Notes: a model not told the origin generated them from the sequence alone. Counted from the first letter of the stretch, positions 34,805 through 43,296 are shown. The stretch is 64,000 nucleotides of DNA from DASTSN01 sp035760665 (GCA_035760665.1 DASTSN010000031.1:44303-108302); one strand, 5' to 3'. Made by a program: numbers and translations.

Positions 34805-35269
34805 ATGAAAACGAATGGTACCCGTATGGTTTTTGTGAGAAGCGTGTTGCTCATTTTGCTTTGCCTTTATTTCCTGCTGGTTTTTGCTCACCCCCGGCAA
34901 TCAATAAAGCATATTGTCTTGCAAACGTCGTTATCCTCGGGGAAGATCGGCCAAATTTCCAGGCAGGTATCTAAACTGGTTTTTTTTAAGGGATCTTTAT
35001 CCGCTAAAGCTGTTGAACTGCAATGGTCGCTGGTTCCGGACAATCATATTTCAACAGTGGTGATTGAACGAAAGGATGCCAGACAAAGCTTTAAACCGAT
35101 TGCCCAGTTCTGGATAAATTTTGATGGTAATAAAGACACCAATTTTCATTACGTTGACAAACAATTGTCAGAGGCAGCCTGTTTTTACCGCCTGCAATTA
35201 CTATCCGATTCGGGGCGGGTGGAAGTCAGTAAAGTGTTATCCTTTAATAAAAAACTTGCGGTGAAATAG
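34805..35269 (+). CDS. Hypothetical exported protein, FN3-like C-terminal half
   Basis: A 154-residue protein with a signal or anchor helix (VFVRSVLLILLCLYFLLVFA). The second half ('VELQWSLVPDNHISTVVIER', 'FHYVDKQLSEAACFYRLQLL', 'SGRVEVSKVLSFNKK') has the strand pattern of the FN3-like module found before T9SS tails, but no sorting tail follows. It may be a truncated cargo or an independent small protein. The 255 bp upstream are AT-rich without a recognisable element. Confidence 0.5.
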   Translation: MKTNGTRMVFVRSVLLILLCLYFLLVFAHPRQSIKHIVLQTSLSSGKIGQISRQVSKLVFFKGSLSAKAVELQWSLVPDNHISTVVIERKDARQSFKPIAQFWINFDGNKDTNFHYVDKQLSEAACFYRLQLLSDSGRVEVSKVLSFNKKLAVK

Positions 35270-35347
35270 TACGGGAGGAGCAAAGGCATTTGCTTACAGG
35301 CCAGTGTGGTTTTGGGAATAAGAATACCTTTATGAATATTGTATAAA

Positions 35348-35379
35348 CGAAAAGCCCCGGATATTTCCGGGGCTTTTCG
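35348..35379. terminator. Bidirectional intrinsic terminator
   Basis: Perfect 13-base arms (35348-35360 and 35367-35379) with loop ATATTT. The AAAA/TTTT ends inside the arms allow termination in both directions. It directly abuts the msrA stop codon. Confidence 0.85.
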
Positions 35380-36051
35380 TCAGTGTTTCAATTTATTCTT
35401 GAATACTTTTTCGAATTTGTCCAGTTTGGGCCGAATAACGATAGAACAGTACGGATTACTGTTTTTATTGTTGGCGTAGTAATCCTGGTGGTAATCTTCT
35501 GCAGGGTAAAATTTATCAAAGCGGGTGATCTCCGTAACAATCGGCTTATCAAAGGCGCCGCTTTTATCGAGCTCGGCCTTGTATTTTTCAGCTTTTTGTT
35601 TTTGCATTTCATTGTGGTAAAAAATAGCGCTTCGGTATTGCGTGCCTACGTCGGCGCCCTGCCTGTTTAACGTAGTGGGATCATGCACCTGCCAGAAAAC
35701 CTCCAGCAATTCATCAAAGCTGATTTTTTCCGGGTCATATACGATTTGAACACATTCTGCATGACCGGTTTCACCTGTGCAAACTTCTTTGTAGGTAGGG
35801 TTTGCCACCGTTCCTCCGGAATAGCCGGAGGTAACCGATACCACGCCTTCCAGTTCTTTAAAAATAGCTTCCGTGCACCAGAAGCAGCCTGTTCCGAATG
35901 TAGCAGTATCTGTTTTGCCTGAGTAAGGAGTATTGTTCATTTTATTGACAGATTGATGATCCGATGATTTTTGTGCGCAGGACAGAAAAGTAGTCAGCGC
36001 CACCACTGATGCGGTTAAAACAGTTTTCATTATGATTCGAGGTTTAAACAT
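35380..36051 (-). CDS. msrA: Peptide-methionine (S)-S-oxide reductase MsrA, exported form
   Basis: A 223-residue protein from ATG 36051 (216 residues if ATG 36030 is used), with a lipoprotein-type signal VLTASVVALTTFLSCAQ. The catalytic motif GTGCFWCTEAIF holds the nucleophile C56, and the rest is canonical: GVVSVTSGYSGG, YDPEKISFDELLEVFWQVHD, AIFYHNEMQ and FYPAEDYHQDYYANN. It reduces methionine-S-sulfoxide in proteins; the signal places it in the periplasm or outer-membrane leaflet, repairing envelope proteins. No MsrB domain is fused. Confidence 0.93.
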   Translation of the reverse strand: MFKPRIIMKTVLTASVVALTTFLSCAQKSSDHQSVNKMNNTPYSGKTDTATFGTGCFWCTEAIFKELEGVVSVTSGYSGGTVANPTYKEVCTGETGHAECVQIVYDPEKISFDELLEVFWQVHDPTTLNRQGADVGTQYRSAIFYHNEMQKQKAEKYKAELDKSGAFDKPIVTEITRFDKFYPAEDYHQDYYANNKNSNPYCSIVIRPKLDKFEKVFKNKLKH

Positions 36052-36217
36052 CTTTTGTTTTAATGCAATGTACGAAAGTTGGTAAGCATGGCTTTGCAAG
36101 CTGCCTGACAGTTTTCCCTTTTTCAAATTTCGTTAACAACTAAACAATTTTTTCAGTGGAAAGTTGATGTATTTACAAAACCCTGGTTTTTATTAATCTG
36201 CAATAACAAGAACGGCC

Positions 36218-36249
36218 TTTATGGAAGCCCGGGAATACATTTACCTTTG
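36218..36249 (+). promoter_or_regulatory. Putative promoter TTTA-N20-TACCTTTG of the mutS2-like gene
   Basis: TACCTTTG (36242-36249) is an exact -7 match and TTTA (36218-36221) lies 20 bases upstream. The start is expected near 36253, so the RNA would begin with the hairpin at 36252-36275. Confidence 0.55.
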
Positions 36250-36251
36250 CT

Positions 36252-36275
36252 GCCGCAAGAAATGCGGCCTTTTTT
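36252..36275 (+). promoter_or_regulatory. 5'-terminal hairpin with U-tract before mutS2-like gene
   Basis: GCCGCA (36252-36257) and TGCGGC (36263-36268) enclose AGAAA and are followed by CTTTTTT, ending five bases before the ATG at 36281. If the promoter just upstream is right, this hairpin starts at about nucleotide +1, so it is more likely an mRNA-end structure or early-termination signal than the end of another gene. Confidence 0.45.
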
Positions 36276-36280
36276 GAAAT

Positions 36281-38407
36281 ATGAAGTTTTTCCCAGAATC
36301 TGCGCAACAACAGCTTGAGTTTGATAAAATAAAAAACCTGCTTGCCGGCTATTGCCAAACCAGTTATGGTCAGCATAAAGCAGCAGGGTTACGCATCCAT
36401 ACCCGAAAAGAATACATTGAAAAGGAGCTCCGGCAAAGCCACGAATTTAAGCTGTTATTACAACAGGCTGTTTATTTCCCGCAGGATTACATTTTAAATC
36501 TTGCTGGCGAATTAAAACTGCTGGCTATACCAGGCGCCGTACTTTCGGGCGAACAGCTATTGCAAATCAGAAAACTGGCGGAGAGCCTGGAAAAAATATT
36601 CCGTTGGTTTGATGCCGAACGCAGAAGTGCTTATAGCGGGCTGGCACAGGTAATTGCTGATACGTATTATGAAAAAGCCATTATTCAACTGATTGATGAT
36701 GTAATTGATGCCGCAGGGCAGGTGCTTGATCATGCTTCCGATGCGCTCCGCTCCATTCGAATGAATTTATACCGAAAACGAATGGAACTCCGTAAAGTGT
36801 TTGACCGGGTTCTTTCCCGGCTGAATAAACAAGGTTACCTGGCTGAGATTGAGGAAAGCTTCAGCAATGGCAGGCGGGTGGTGGCTGTGCTGGCCGAACA
36901 GAAACGAACTGTAAAGGGGATCTTGCATGGAGAAAGCGAAAGCCGGCGCACTTCCTTCATTGAACCGGAGGAAACCATTGAGTTGAATAATGAAGTCATT
37001 GACCTGGAAAATGAAGAAAGAAAAGAAGTGTACCGGGTATTGCGTGAACTGACAGCAAGACTTTCTAAATATGCAGGTTTGTTAAGTGCTTACCATATCG
37101 TTTTGGGGGAATACGATTTTATCCGAGCCAAAGCCCTGTTAGCGCTATCAATGAAAGGAGAATTTCCGTTGCTTACCGATAAAGCTCAGGTACATCTTGT
37201 TAAAGCGTATCACCCGCTTTTATTTCTATACAATCAGCAATCAGGTAAACCTACAATTCCGGTTTCAGTTACACTGGAACCCTCCAACAGGATATTGGTA
37301 ATCAGCGGACCAAATGCCGGCGGCAAAACCGTTACGTTAAAAACAGCCGGTTTATTGCAAATGATGGTACAAAGCGGCTTGCTGGTACCGGCAGATCCGT
37401 CTTCAGAATTCGGTATTTTTAAGCAGCTCATGATTCATATTGGCGATACACAAAACCTGGAATTTGAGTTAAGTACCTACAGCAGTCACTTGCTGCATAT
37501 GAAATATTTTATTGAAAATGCCAACGGACGAACCCTGTTTTTCATTGACGAACTGGGCAGTGGCAGCGACCCCAACCTTGGTGGCGCTTTTGCCGAAGTG
37601 ATCCTGGAAGAATTAGCCCGTAAGCATGCACAGGGAATTGTTACAACCCATTACCTGAACCTGAAAGTAATGGCTAATAAAACGCCCGGAATCTTTAACG
37701 GGGCCATGGCCTTTGATGAAAAGAGCCTGTTGCCGCTTTACCAATTAGTCGTGGGAAAGCCCGGCAGTTCGTATACATTTTCCATTGCTGAGCGGATCGG
37801 GCTGGATAAAAACCTGATTAAGCGAGCCAGGGCACTGGTTGATGAAGACCAGTTTTTATTAGATAAATTATTGAACCGAACCGAGCAGGATTTGCGGCGC
37901 ATAGAACAAAAGGAAAAAGAGTTGCAACAAGCATTGCGGGAAAATGAAAAGCTGAAAAAAGAAATGCAGGCAGTGATGGATAAGGAGCGGCACCGCCAGC
38001 AGGTGGAAATACTGAAACAGCAAAACCGCATTACAGAAGAACGCATAGCCTGGCTCAGGGATATGGAGCGAAAACTGAAGCAAATGATTCTCGAGTGGAA
38101 AAAAGAAGAGGATAAAAAGAAAGTCATCAGGCAGATGGAAGCGCTTCTTTTCAGGCGCGGAGAACAAAAGGCTACCGGAAAGATGCAGAAAAAAATTGAG
38201 TCGAAATATGATGAAGTGGGTGGCGAAGTAAAAGTAGGGGATAAGGTAAAGATGAAACGAAATCACCAAGTGGGCGAAGTGATGGAACTGCGCGGCAAAA
38301 GGGCTGTCGTAAAGATTGGCTTGCTGCCTATGCAGGTATCACTTACAGACCTGGTAGTGGTGAAAGAAAAACAATCTGACGCCTCAGCGCAAAAAAAAAC
38401 AGGGTAA
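36281..38407 (+). CDS. MutS2-like ATPase lacking the Smr domain
   Basis: A 708-residue member of the MutS2 branch. Residues 1-300 form the core/lever region. Walker A GPNAGGKT is at 343-350, Walker B LFFIDELGSGSDP at about 419-431, then the H-loop region GIVTTHYLNLKV, a long charged coiled coil (about 510-640), and a small KOW-like beta domain (GDKVKMKRNHQVGEVMELRG). MutS2 usually ends in an Smr endonuclease domain of about 80 residues, and none follows here. Such proteins act on recombination intermediates or collided ribosomes; without Smr any cleavage would need a partner. Confidence 0.85.
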   Translation: MKFFPESAQQQLEFDKIKNLLAGYCQTSYGQHKAAGLRIHTRKEYIEKELRQSHEFKLLLQQAVYFPQDYILNLAGELKLLAIPGAVLSGEQLLQIRKLAESLEKIFRWFDAERRSAYSGLAQVIADTYYEKAIIQLIDDVIDAAGQVLDHASDALRSIRMNLYRKRMELRKVFDRVLSRLNKQGYLAEIEESFSNGRRVVAVLAEQKRTVKGILHGESESRRTSFIEPEETIELNNEVIDLENEERKEVYRVLRELTARLSKYAGLLSAYHIVLGEYDFIRAKALLALSMKGEFPLLTDKAQVHLVKAYHPLLFLYNQQSGKPTIPVSVTLEPSNRILVISGPNAGGKTVTLKTAGLLQMMVQSGLLVPADPSSEFGIFKQLMIHIGDTQNLEFELSTYSSHLLHMKYFIENANGRTLFFIDELGSGSDPNLGGAFAEVILEELARKHAQGIVTTHYLNLKVMANKTPGIFNGAMAFDEKSLLPLYQLVVGKPGSSYTFSIAERIGLDKNLIKRARALVDEDQFLLDKLLNRTEQDLRRIEQKEKELQQALRENEKLKKEMQAVMDKERHRQQVEILKQQNRITEERIAWLRDMERKLKQMILEWKKEEDKKKVIRQMEALLFRRGEQKATGKMQKKIESKYDEVGGEVKVGDKVKMKRNHQVGEVMELRGKRAVVKIGLLPMQVSLTDLVVVKEKQSDASAQKKTG

Positions 38408-38415
38408 ACCCTGTT
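38391..38415 (-). terminator. Terminator of the CBS-domain gene, overlapping the mutS2-like stop codon
   Basis: AACAGGG (38398-38404) and CCCTGTT (38409-38415) form a hairpin with loop TAAA, in which the TAA is the plus-strand stop codon at 38405-38407. On the minus strand nine Ts follow, making it a terminator for the CBS gene placed inside the end of its neighbour. Confidence 0.7.
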
Positions 38416-38439
38416 GCAAAGCGCTTTTATAAGATCTGT

Positions 38440-38874
38440 TTATAATCCGGAGTGAATATAACTTTCCAGGTGAGAAATTGTGGCCTGCTGCATTAAAATC
38501 GTTTCTTTTACCACATCACTCATAGAAATGATGCCCGCCAGCCGCCCGTTTTCAAAAACCGGCAGGTAACGTATATTTTTATCACTCATTAGTTGCATAC
38601 AGTATTCAATTTTATCCTCTGGTTTTAATACAGGTAAATCGGTACTCATAATTTCAGAAATCCTGGTTTCGTCGGAATGCTTTCCTTTTAAAATCACTTT
38701 ACGGGAGTAGTCACGTTCGGTCATAATACCTTCGTATTTATCACCTGTCATTACAACGACGGAGCCGATATTTTTTTCGGCCATGATTTTCAGGGCATCT
38801 ATTACTGTGGTATCGGGCGAAACGGCAATGGCATGTTTCCCCTTTCTTAATAAAATGTCGGCAATCCGGCTCAT
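38440..38874 (-). CDS. CBS-domain pair protein
   Basis: A 144-residue protein made of two CBS motifs only. The first is 'AVSPDTTVIDALKIMAEKNI' with IMTERDYSRKVIL, the second PVLKPEDKIEYCMQLMSDKN with LAGIISMSDVVKETI. Stand-alone CBS pairs bind adenosyl nucleotides (AMP, ATP, SAM, NADH) and regulate partner enzymes or bind nucleic acid. The partner is unknown. It is convergent with the mutS2-like gene and divergent from the LacI-type regulator. Confidence 0.88.
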   Translation of the reverse strand: MSRIADILLRKGKHAIAVSPDTTVIDALKIMAEKNIGSVVVMTGDKYEGIMTERDYSRKVILKGKHSDETRISEIMSTDLPVLKPEDKIEYCMQLMSDKNIRYLPVFENGRLAGIISMSDVVKETILMQQATISHLESYIHSGL

Positions 38875-39090
38875 ATGGCAATCGTTTTATGTTTCACTCA
38901 AATTACAAAATAATCAATGGTTTTCAAAAGAATTTTAAAACAGCCCGGTAACGCTGTCAGCCGGTGTTTTGGGCAGAATCGAACAGGGCAATTCTTCCGC
39001 TTGTGTAATATTTTGGTAAGAAAACCGGGAGGCTGATCAAAAACCCTTTTTTGTGCTGTATTTTAGCAGTACCGCATCCTCACCAACGCC

Positions 39091-40110
39091 ATGGATCAGA
39101 AACCAGCCACGATAAAAGAAATTGCCCGCCGTTTAAACGTATCGGCTTCCACGGTATCCCGGGCCTTGCACAATCATCCCAGCATCGGGCTGCGTACACG
39201 AACACAGGTGCAAAAACTGGCAGCCGAACTGCAGTACGAACCTAACCAGGCAGCCATTTCGTTTAAGCAGGGAAAAACATTCACCATCGGCCTGATTGTA
39301 CCGAAACTGAGCGAAGAGTTTTTTTCCATCGCTATCAACGGTGTGGAAGATATTGCGGTACAGAATAATTACACGGTACTGATCGGTCAGTCGCATGACG
39401 ATACCGAACGGGAAAAGCAGATCGTTGACACTATGCGCAAACACAGGGTGGATGGTATCATTGTTTCAATGGCTAAAAACACCCGTGATTATGCGCACTT
39501 TGATGCGCTGACTAAATACAATATCCCGGTAGTGTTTTTTGACAGGGTGCCGCAGGATAAGAATGTGTATTCTGTAAGCTGTGATCTTAAAATCAGTTCT
39601 TCTAAAATGGTGGATTGGCTGGTAAGCAAAGGGCACCGGCTGATTGGCTTTATTAAGGGGGCCGAAAGTATGGATGCCTCACAGGAACGTCTGGATGGTT
39701 ACATGGAAGGGTTGATGCGAAATGGTATAAAGCCTGATGAAAAAATGATTGTTAAGTCAGACCTTACCCCCGATTCTAACGTAGAGGCAATAAAGCATCT
39801 TTTGTCGCTGAAAAAGCGGCCAACGGCAGTGATTGCATTTAACGATTATGTAGCACTGGATGCCATGAAATATGCCCGTGCACAGGGATTACGTATTAAT
39901 AAAGATATTTTTTTTGTGAGTTATGCTAATCTGCCCATTACGCATTATCTCGCGGAGCCACCAATGGCATCTGTAGAACAATTTCCTTATGAGCAGGCAA
40001 AGAAAGCCACCGAATTACTTATGTGTTTAATTCAGTTAAAAGACAAGCCCGGCTGCTGTGAAGCGGAGAAAACAGTTGTCCTGGAAAGCAAACTTGTTGT
40101 CAGCAACTGA
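39091..40110 (+). CDS. LacI family transcriptional regulator
   Basis: A 339-residue repressor. The N-terminal helix-turn-helix is ATIKEIARRLNVSASTVSRA (residues 6-25), with a hinge-helix region to about 60, then a periplasmic-binding-protein-like effector domain (FTIGLIVPKLSEEFFSIAIN ... VDGIIVSMAKNTRDY ... PVVFFDRVP ... PTAVIAFNDYVALDAM). Such proteins bind sugars and control carbohydrate genes. No sugar operon adjoins, so the target genes are distant or unknown. It is followed by tRNA-Ser. Confidence 0.93.
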   Translation: MDQKPATIKEIARRLNVSASTVSRALHNHPSIGLRTRTQVQKLAAELQYEPNQAAISFKQGKTFTIGLIVPKLSEEFFSIAINGVEDIAVQNNYTVLIGQSHDDTEREKQIVDTMRKHRVDGIIVSMAKNTRDYAHFDALTKYNIPVVFFDRVPQDKNVYSVSCDLKISSSKMVDWLVSKGHRLIGFIKGAESMDASQERLDGYMEGLMRNGIKPDEKMIVKSDLTPDSNVEAIKHLLSLKKRPTAVIAFNDYVALDAMKYARAQGLRINKDIFFVSYANLPITHYLAEPPMASVEQFPYEQAKKATELLMCLIQLKDKPGCCEAEKTVVLESKLVVSN

Positions 40111-40189
40111 GGCTCACCATAGCAGCGTTGTCTTTTACATGCTGCCAATCTCCCTTTGTGATTTTTCTAAAAGTATTTTTCAAAATGAT

Positions 40190-40220
40190 TTTGCTGGTAT
40201 ATGCGGCAAACCTATTTTTG
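40190..40220 (+). promoter_or_regulatory. Consensus Bacteroidota promoter of tRNA-Ser (TTTG-N19-TATTTTTG)
   Basis: TTTG (40190-40193) and TATTTTTG (40213-40220) match both the -33 and -7 consensus exactly with 19-base spacing. The element ends four bases before the tRNA, so transcription begins almost at the mature 5' end. Confidence 0.75.
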
Positions 40221-40224
40221 CGCC

Positions 40225-40312
<88 letters not shown>

Positions 40313-40343
40313 ACAGTTATTTCACCAGGTTAAACTTACTGAA

Positions 40344-40373
40344 AAGGCCGGCAAAAAGATATTTGCCGGCCTT
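40344..40373. terminator. Bidirectional terminator after tRNA-Ser
   Basis: Perfect 12-base arms (40344-40355 and 40362-40373) with loop AAGATA; T-tracts are available in both directions. It separates the tRNA from the convergent exported-protein gene. Confidence 0.85.
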
Positions 40374-40396
40374 TTTTGATTTGCATTGAATGGAAG

Positions 40397-41236
40397 TCAT
40401 TTTTTGATAGTGTCCAGCACGTTTGACAGATCTGTAATCATTTTTAAATATTTTTCTGTTTTCCCGCGTTCGGTTTCGCAGTTCACGTACCGGAACTTTT
40501 TTTTACCATAATAAACACTCAGCGATCCATCATTCACACAGTTTTGGTTATCCTGCAGAATCGTATTGTATCCTTTGTTGGCTAAAGCTTCGTAGAGTAT
40601 GTCATCGGTGGTAAAAAAAAGATCATCTGTATCCTGTAGCGGATTCAGGTATACTTTTCGTGCATCAGTGGTTTTATACGCTCCGGCCCTGTAACTGGCG
40701 GCAGAATACTGGCCCTCACGGTTGTTGTGAAGGGCAATTATACATGTTGCCGTAGCCGGCACCAGTTGTAAAATCCGGTTTCCTAATTTTTCAATTTCAT
40801 CAACTGCAGGTTTGCTATATCGGCCATGCTTCAGCACGGTATTTATAATACCTTTTCGTGTAAAAATTCGGTTTGGATCAAAGCTGTATGCTCGCTTTGC
40901 CAGCCAGAATGTGATATTGCGGTGTTGTTGGTTTTCCAGTTTTATCAGTATGCCACCTGTTGCCTGCAGCAGTTGTGTTGCTGCATCCACAGAAGAGGTT
41001 TCATCATCATGCAGGTTAATAAATACCCAGTCGGTTTTTTGGCCATACGAAATGATCTTTACCGGAACCGTTTTATTGCCAAGCCGGAAATACACGGTTT
41101 TACTCCGTGGAATCATCCTTCCTTTTTCTTGTTGTAAAAATTCCCTGCTTTGCTGGCTGCGGGCTGGCAAAAAAAATATCAACAAGAATGTTAAAGGTAA
41201 TAAGACTTGCACAACCTTATAATTGATGAAATACAC
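40397..41236 (-). CDS. Exported M14-like (carboxypeptidase/AstE-type) metallohydrolase candidate
   Basis: A 279-residue protein from GTG 41236 with a signal segment (VLLPLTFLLIFFLPARSQQ). It contains an HxxE motif in NLHDDETSS (H76, E79), a DPNRIFT motif (120-126) like the D-x-N-R-x-F of M14 enzymes, a third candidate zinc ligand H170 in IIALHNNREG, and a late Glu in NCETERG. The order HxxE, NR, H, E is that of zinc carboxypeptidases and succinylglutamate desuccinylases. The fold assignment is inference from motifs; overall similarity is low. It may act on cell-wall or peptide substrates in the periplasm. It lies 76 bp downstream of plsX on the same strand. Confidence 0.5.
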   Translation of the reverse strand: MYFINYKVVQVLLPLTFLLIFFLPARSQQSREFLQQEKGRMIPRSKTVYFRLGNKTVPVKIISYGQKTDWVFINLHDDETSSVDAATQLLQATGGILIKLENQQHRNITFWLAKRAYSFDPNRIFTRKGIINTVLKHGRYSKPAVDEIEKLGNRILQLVPATATCIIALHNNREGQYSAASYRAGAYKTTDARKVYLNPLQDTDDLFFTTDDILYEALANKGYNTILQDNQNCVNDGSLSVYYGKKKFRYVNCETERGKTEKYLKMITDLSNVLDTIKK

Positions 41237-41312
41237 GAAATGGAAATAGCGCCGGTTAACGACTATACTTGTGAAGTTAAGGAAAGGTGGGGAGTTGCAG
41301 CAGGAGCCAATA

Positions 41313-42251
41313 TCAAGCTAGTTGTTCTTTCATTTTTCCCAGCACGTCTTTTTCGATCATTTTAATAGCCACATGAATCATGTTTTTAAATGCTTTTGCA
41401 TGCGAAATACCGTGGCCGATAATAACGGGTTTTGCTACACCCAGCACTGGGGTGCCGCCATAGTTTTCAAAATTGAAGAGCTCGAAAAAATCGTGCTGTA
41501 TATTTTTCCTGTTTGTGATTTCGTATAATGATTCAGCCAGTTTCAAAATCACGTTGCCGGTAAACCCGTCGCAAACCATAACATCTGCCTTATCGAGCAG
41601 GATATCGCGTCCTTCCACATTACCGGTAAAATGGATATGCGGATTCTCTTTGAGCAGTGGGTAAGACGCCTGTGCCAGCAAGTTCCCTTTTCCTTCTTCT
41701 TCTCCTACATTCACCAATGCTACGCGGGGTTTGCTGATGCCCAATATTTGCTGGGCATATACTGAACCCATAACGGCAAACTGGTTCAGATATTCCGGCT
41801 TGCAGTCCGCATTTAACCCTACATCCAGCAATAAGCCGGTATTACCATTTTCTTTGGGAATAATGGTGGAAATAGTTGGCCGTAATACTCCTTCCAGCGC
41901 CTTGATGCTGAATAGTGCACCCACCAGCATAGCACCGGTATTGCCGGCACTGATGAAGGCATCGGTTTTGCCACCTGCCAGCAGATGGAAACCAATAGCA
42001 ATAGAAGAACGTTGTTTTTCCTTCAGCGCCTTGGTGGGTTGTTCATGCATGTCAATCATTTCGTCTGCGTGAACAATGCTGAGTAAATCGCTATTAATAT
42101 GGTAGTCAGACAGCAACGTTTCCACCTGAGACTGATTGCCAATCAGGGTTAGCCTGGCCGGTTGGGTTTCTTCCCGGAGGTATAACTGAATACCTTTAAC
42201 CACCTCGGTGGGGGCGAAATCACCGCCCATCATGTCAAGCGCTATATTCAT
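41313..42251 (-). CDS. plsX: Phosphate acyltransferase PlsX
   Basis: A 312-residue enzyme from ATG 42251 (an upstream frame to 42278 is not conserved). Motifs include MNIALDMMGGDFAPTEVVKG, SAGNTGAMLVGALF, GLLLDVGLNADCKPEYL and VCDGFTGNVILKLAE. It makes acyl-phosphate from acyl-ACP for phospholipid synthesis by PlsY. It is the third gene of the common yceD-rpmF-plsX operon, 84 bp after rpmF. The usual fabH neighbour is absent; an exported hydrolase-like gene follows instead. Confidence 0.95.
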   Translation of the reverse strand: MNIALDMMGGDFAPTEVVKGIQLYLREETQPARLTLIGNQSQVETLLSDYHINSDLLSIVHADEMIDMHEQPTKALKEKQRSSIAIGFHLLAGGKTDAFISAGNTGAMLVGALFSIKALEGVLRPTISTIIPKENGNTGLLLDVGLNADCKPEYLNQFAVMGSVYAQQILGISKPRVALVNVGEEEGKGNLLAQASYPLLKENPHIHFTGNVEGRDILLDKADVMVCDGFTGNVILKLAESLYEITNRKNIQHDFFELFNFENYGGTPVLGVAKPVIIGHGISHAKAFKNMIHVAIKMIEKDVLGKMKEQLA

Positions 42252-42335
42252 TGCAGTGTGCAAAAATAAAAATTCCAAACGCTAAAATAACGGTTCTGCT
42301 ATTTCAGTGTTCAGAATTTTAGTATGAATACGGTC

Positions 42336-42530
42336 TTATTTTTTCACAGGCGCTACTTCGGCCACTACTTTGCCTTTGTAGTACAGTTTGCCTTCACTTA
42401 CATGAGCACGGTGACGCAGGTGTGTTTCACCGGTTGTGCTGTCTGTACTAAGCGTGGCAGCTACAGCTTTGTAATGGGTTCTGCGCTTGGCACTTCTCTG
42501 CTGACTGTGTCTGCGTTTGGGGTTTGGCAT
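42336..42530 (-). CDS. rpmF: Ribosomal protein bL32, cysteine-free form
   Basis: A 64-residue protein starting MPNPKRRHSQQRSAKRRTHY, the conserved basic N-terminus of bL32. The usual C-terminal zinc ribbon is absent: no cysteine occurs and the region reads ETHLRHRAHVSEGKLYYKGK. This is the zinc-independent form. It belongs to the large ribosomal subunit. It lies 54 bp after yceD and 84 bp before plsX. Confidence 0.95.
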   Translation of the reverse strand: MPNPKRRHSQQRSAKRRTHYKAVAATLSTDSTTGETHLRHRAHVSEGKLYYKGKVVAEVAPVKK

Positions 42531-42584
42531 ATCTCAACAATTAAAATCTAAAAATATTTTTATAAATCTTTTTTAAGCCGATCA

Positions 42585-43133
42585 TTATTCTCCCAGGTTT
42601 TTGAATTTCTCCAAACCTTTCCAGATCGGGTTTTCTTTCGGTTCTGTGTCTTCGGGTTCCATTTTTTTGAGCATATCCCGGGCAGCTTTATTGCAATAAG
42701 GTCCGTCCATTTTTTCATAACCACATACCTTTTGCATAGGAATACTCAGGTTGATGAATTCATAAATCCAGTTGGCTACTGCCAGGTGGCTTTCGCCCCG
42801 GCTGATGTAATAGACATCCGGGTCGTCTTCCTGGGCATTCATCACTTCTGGCTCTTCCACCATCTTTACCGTGATGTTGAATTCATCCCACAACTCCAGC
42901 GGAAGATTACTGCTGCATCGATCGCAGGTAACTTCCAGGGTGCCGCCAACTTCAAATTTAAGCAGCATGAAGCCGCTTTTTTTGTCTAACTGCAATTTTA
43001 CATTTGCCTGGCAGTTGTGAAAATCCTGTTGCTGGAACTCCTCAAAGAACTTGTCTGTTATTGCGTAATTGTATTCATGAACACCCGGTTTTAGTCCCAC
43101 AAAAGCTATCTCATATTCCCGGCGATGGCTCAT
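42585..43133 (-). CDS. YceD/DUF177 family protein
   Basis: A 182-residue protein from ATG 43133 (GTG at 43139 is two codons upstream). The DUF177 core shows VTCDRCSSNLPLELWDEFNI with a CxxC pair and a second cysteine group in VCGYEKMDGPYCNKAARDML. DUF177 proteins are almost always encoded next to rpmF and are linked to 23S rRNA accumulation (family knowledge); the biochemical role is unclear. It is the first gene of the operon, preceded by an exact -7 element. Confidence 0.9.
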   Translation of the reverse strand: MSHRREYEIAFVGLKPGVHEYNYAITDKFFEEFQQQDFHNCQANVKLQLDKKSGFMLLKFEVGGTLEVTCDRCSSNLPLELWDEFNITVKMVEEPEVMNAQEDDPDVYYISRGESHLAVANWIYEFINLSIPMQKVCGYEKMDGPYCNKAARDMLKKMEPEDTEPKENPIWKGLEKFKNLGE

Positions 43134-43156
43134 GAACACAAATTTTAAAGAATTTG

Positions 43157-43164
43157 CAAAGGTA
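43157..43164 (-). promoter_or_regulatory. -7 element (TACCTTTG) of the yceD-rpmF-plsX operon
   Basis: On the minus strand TACCTTTG matches TAnnTTTG exactly. Start is near 43153, about 20 bases before the yceD ATG. A -33 box is weak (TT-rich). Confidence 0.55.
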
Positions 43165-43296
43165 AGGGAATAATCGGAAAAATGAAGCCTGGTCTGAAGA
43201 TTTTTTGGCTGAACTGCTTAACTTAACATCCTGATTTGAAATTACTTAAAATCTAAACACTTGCAACAGTTTTTATCCCGCCTCTTTTCGGTGCTG

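Noticed and set aside
34661..34900. 79-codon minus-strand frame with a charged helical sequence
   Set aside because: It overlaps the start of the exported-protein gene at 34805 and has no start context or homology I can name; coding evidence insufficient.
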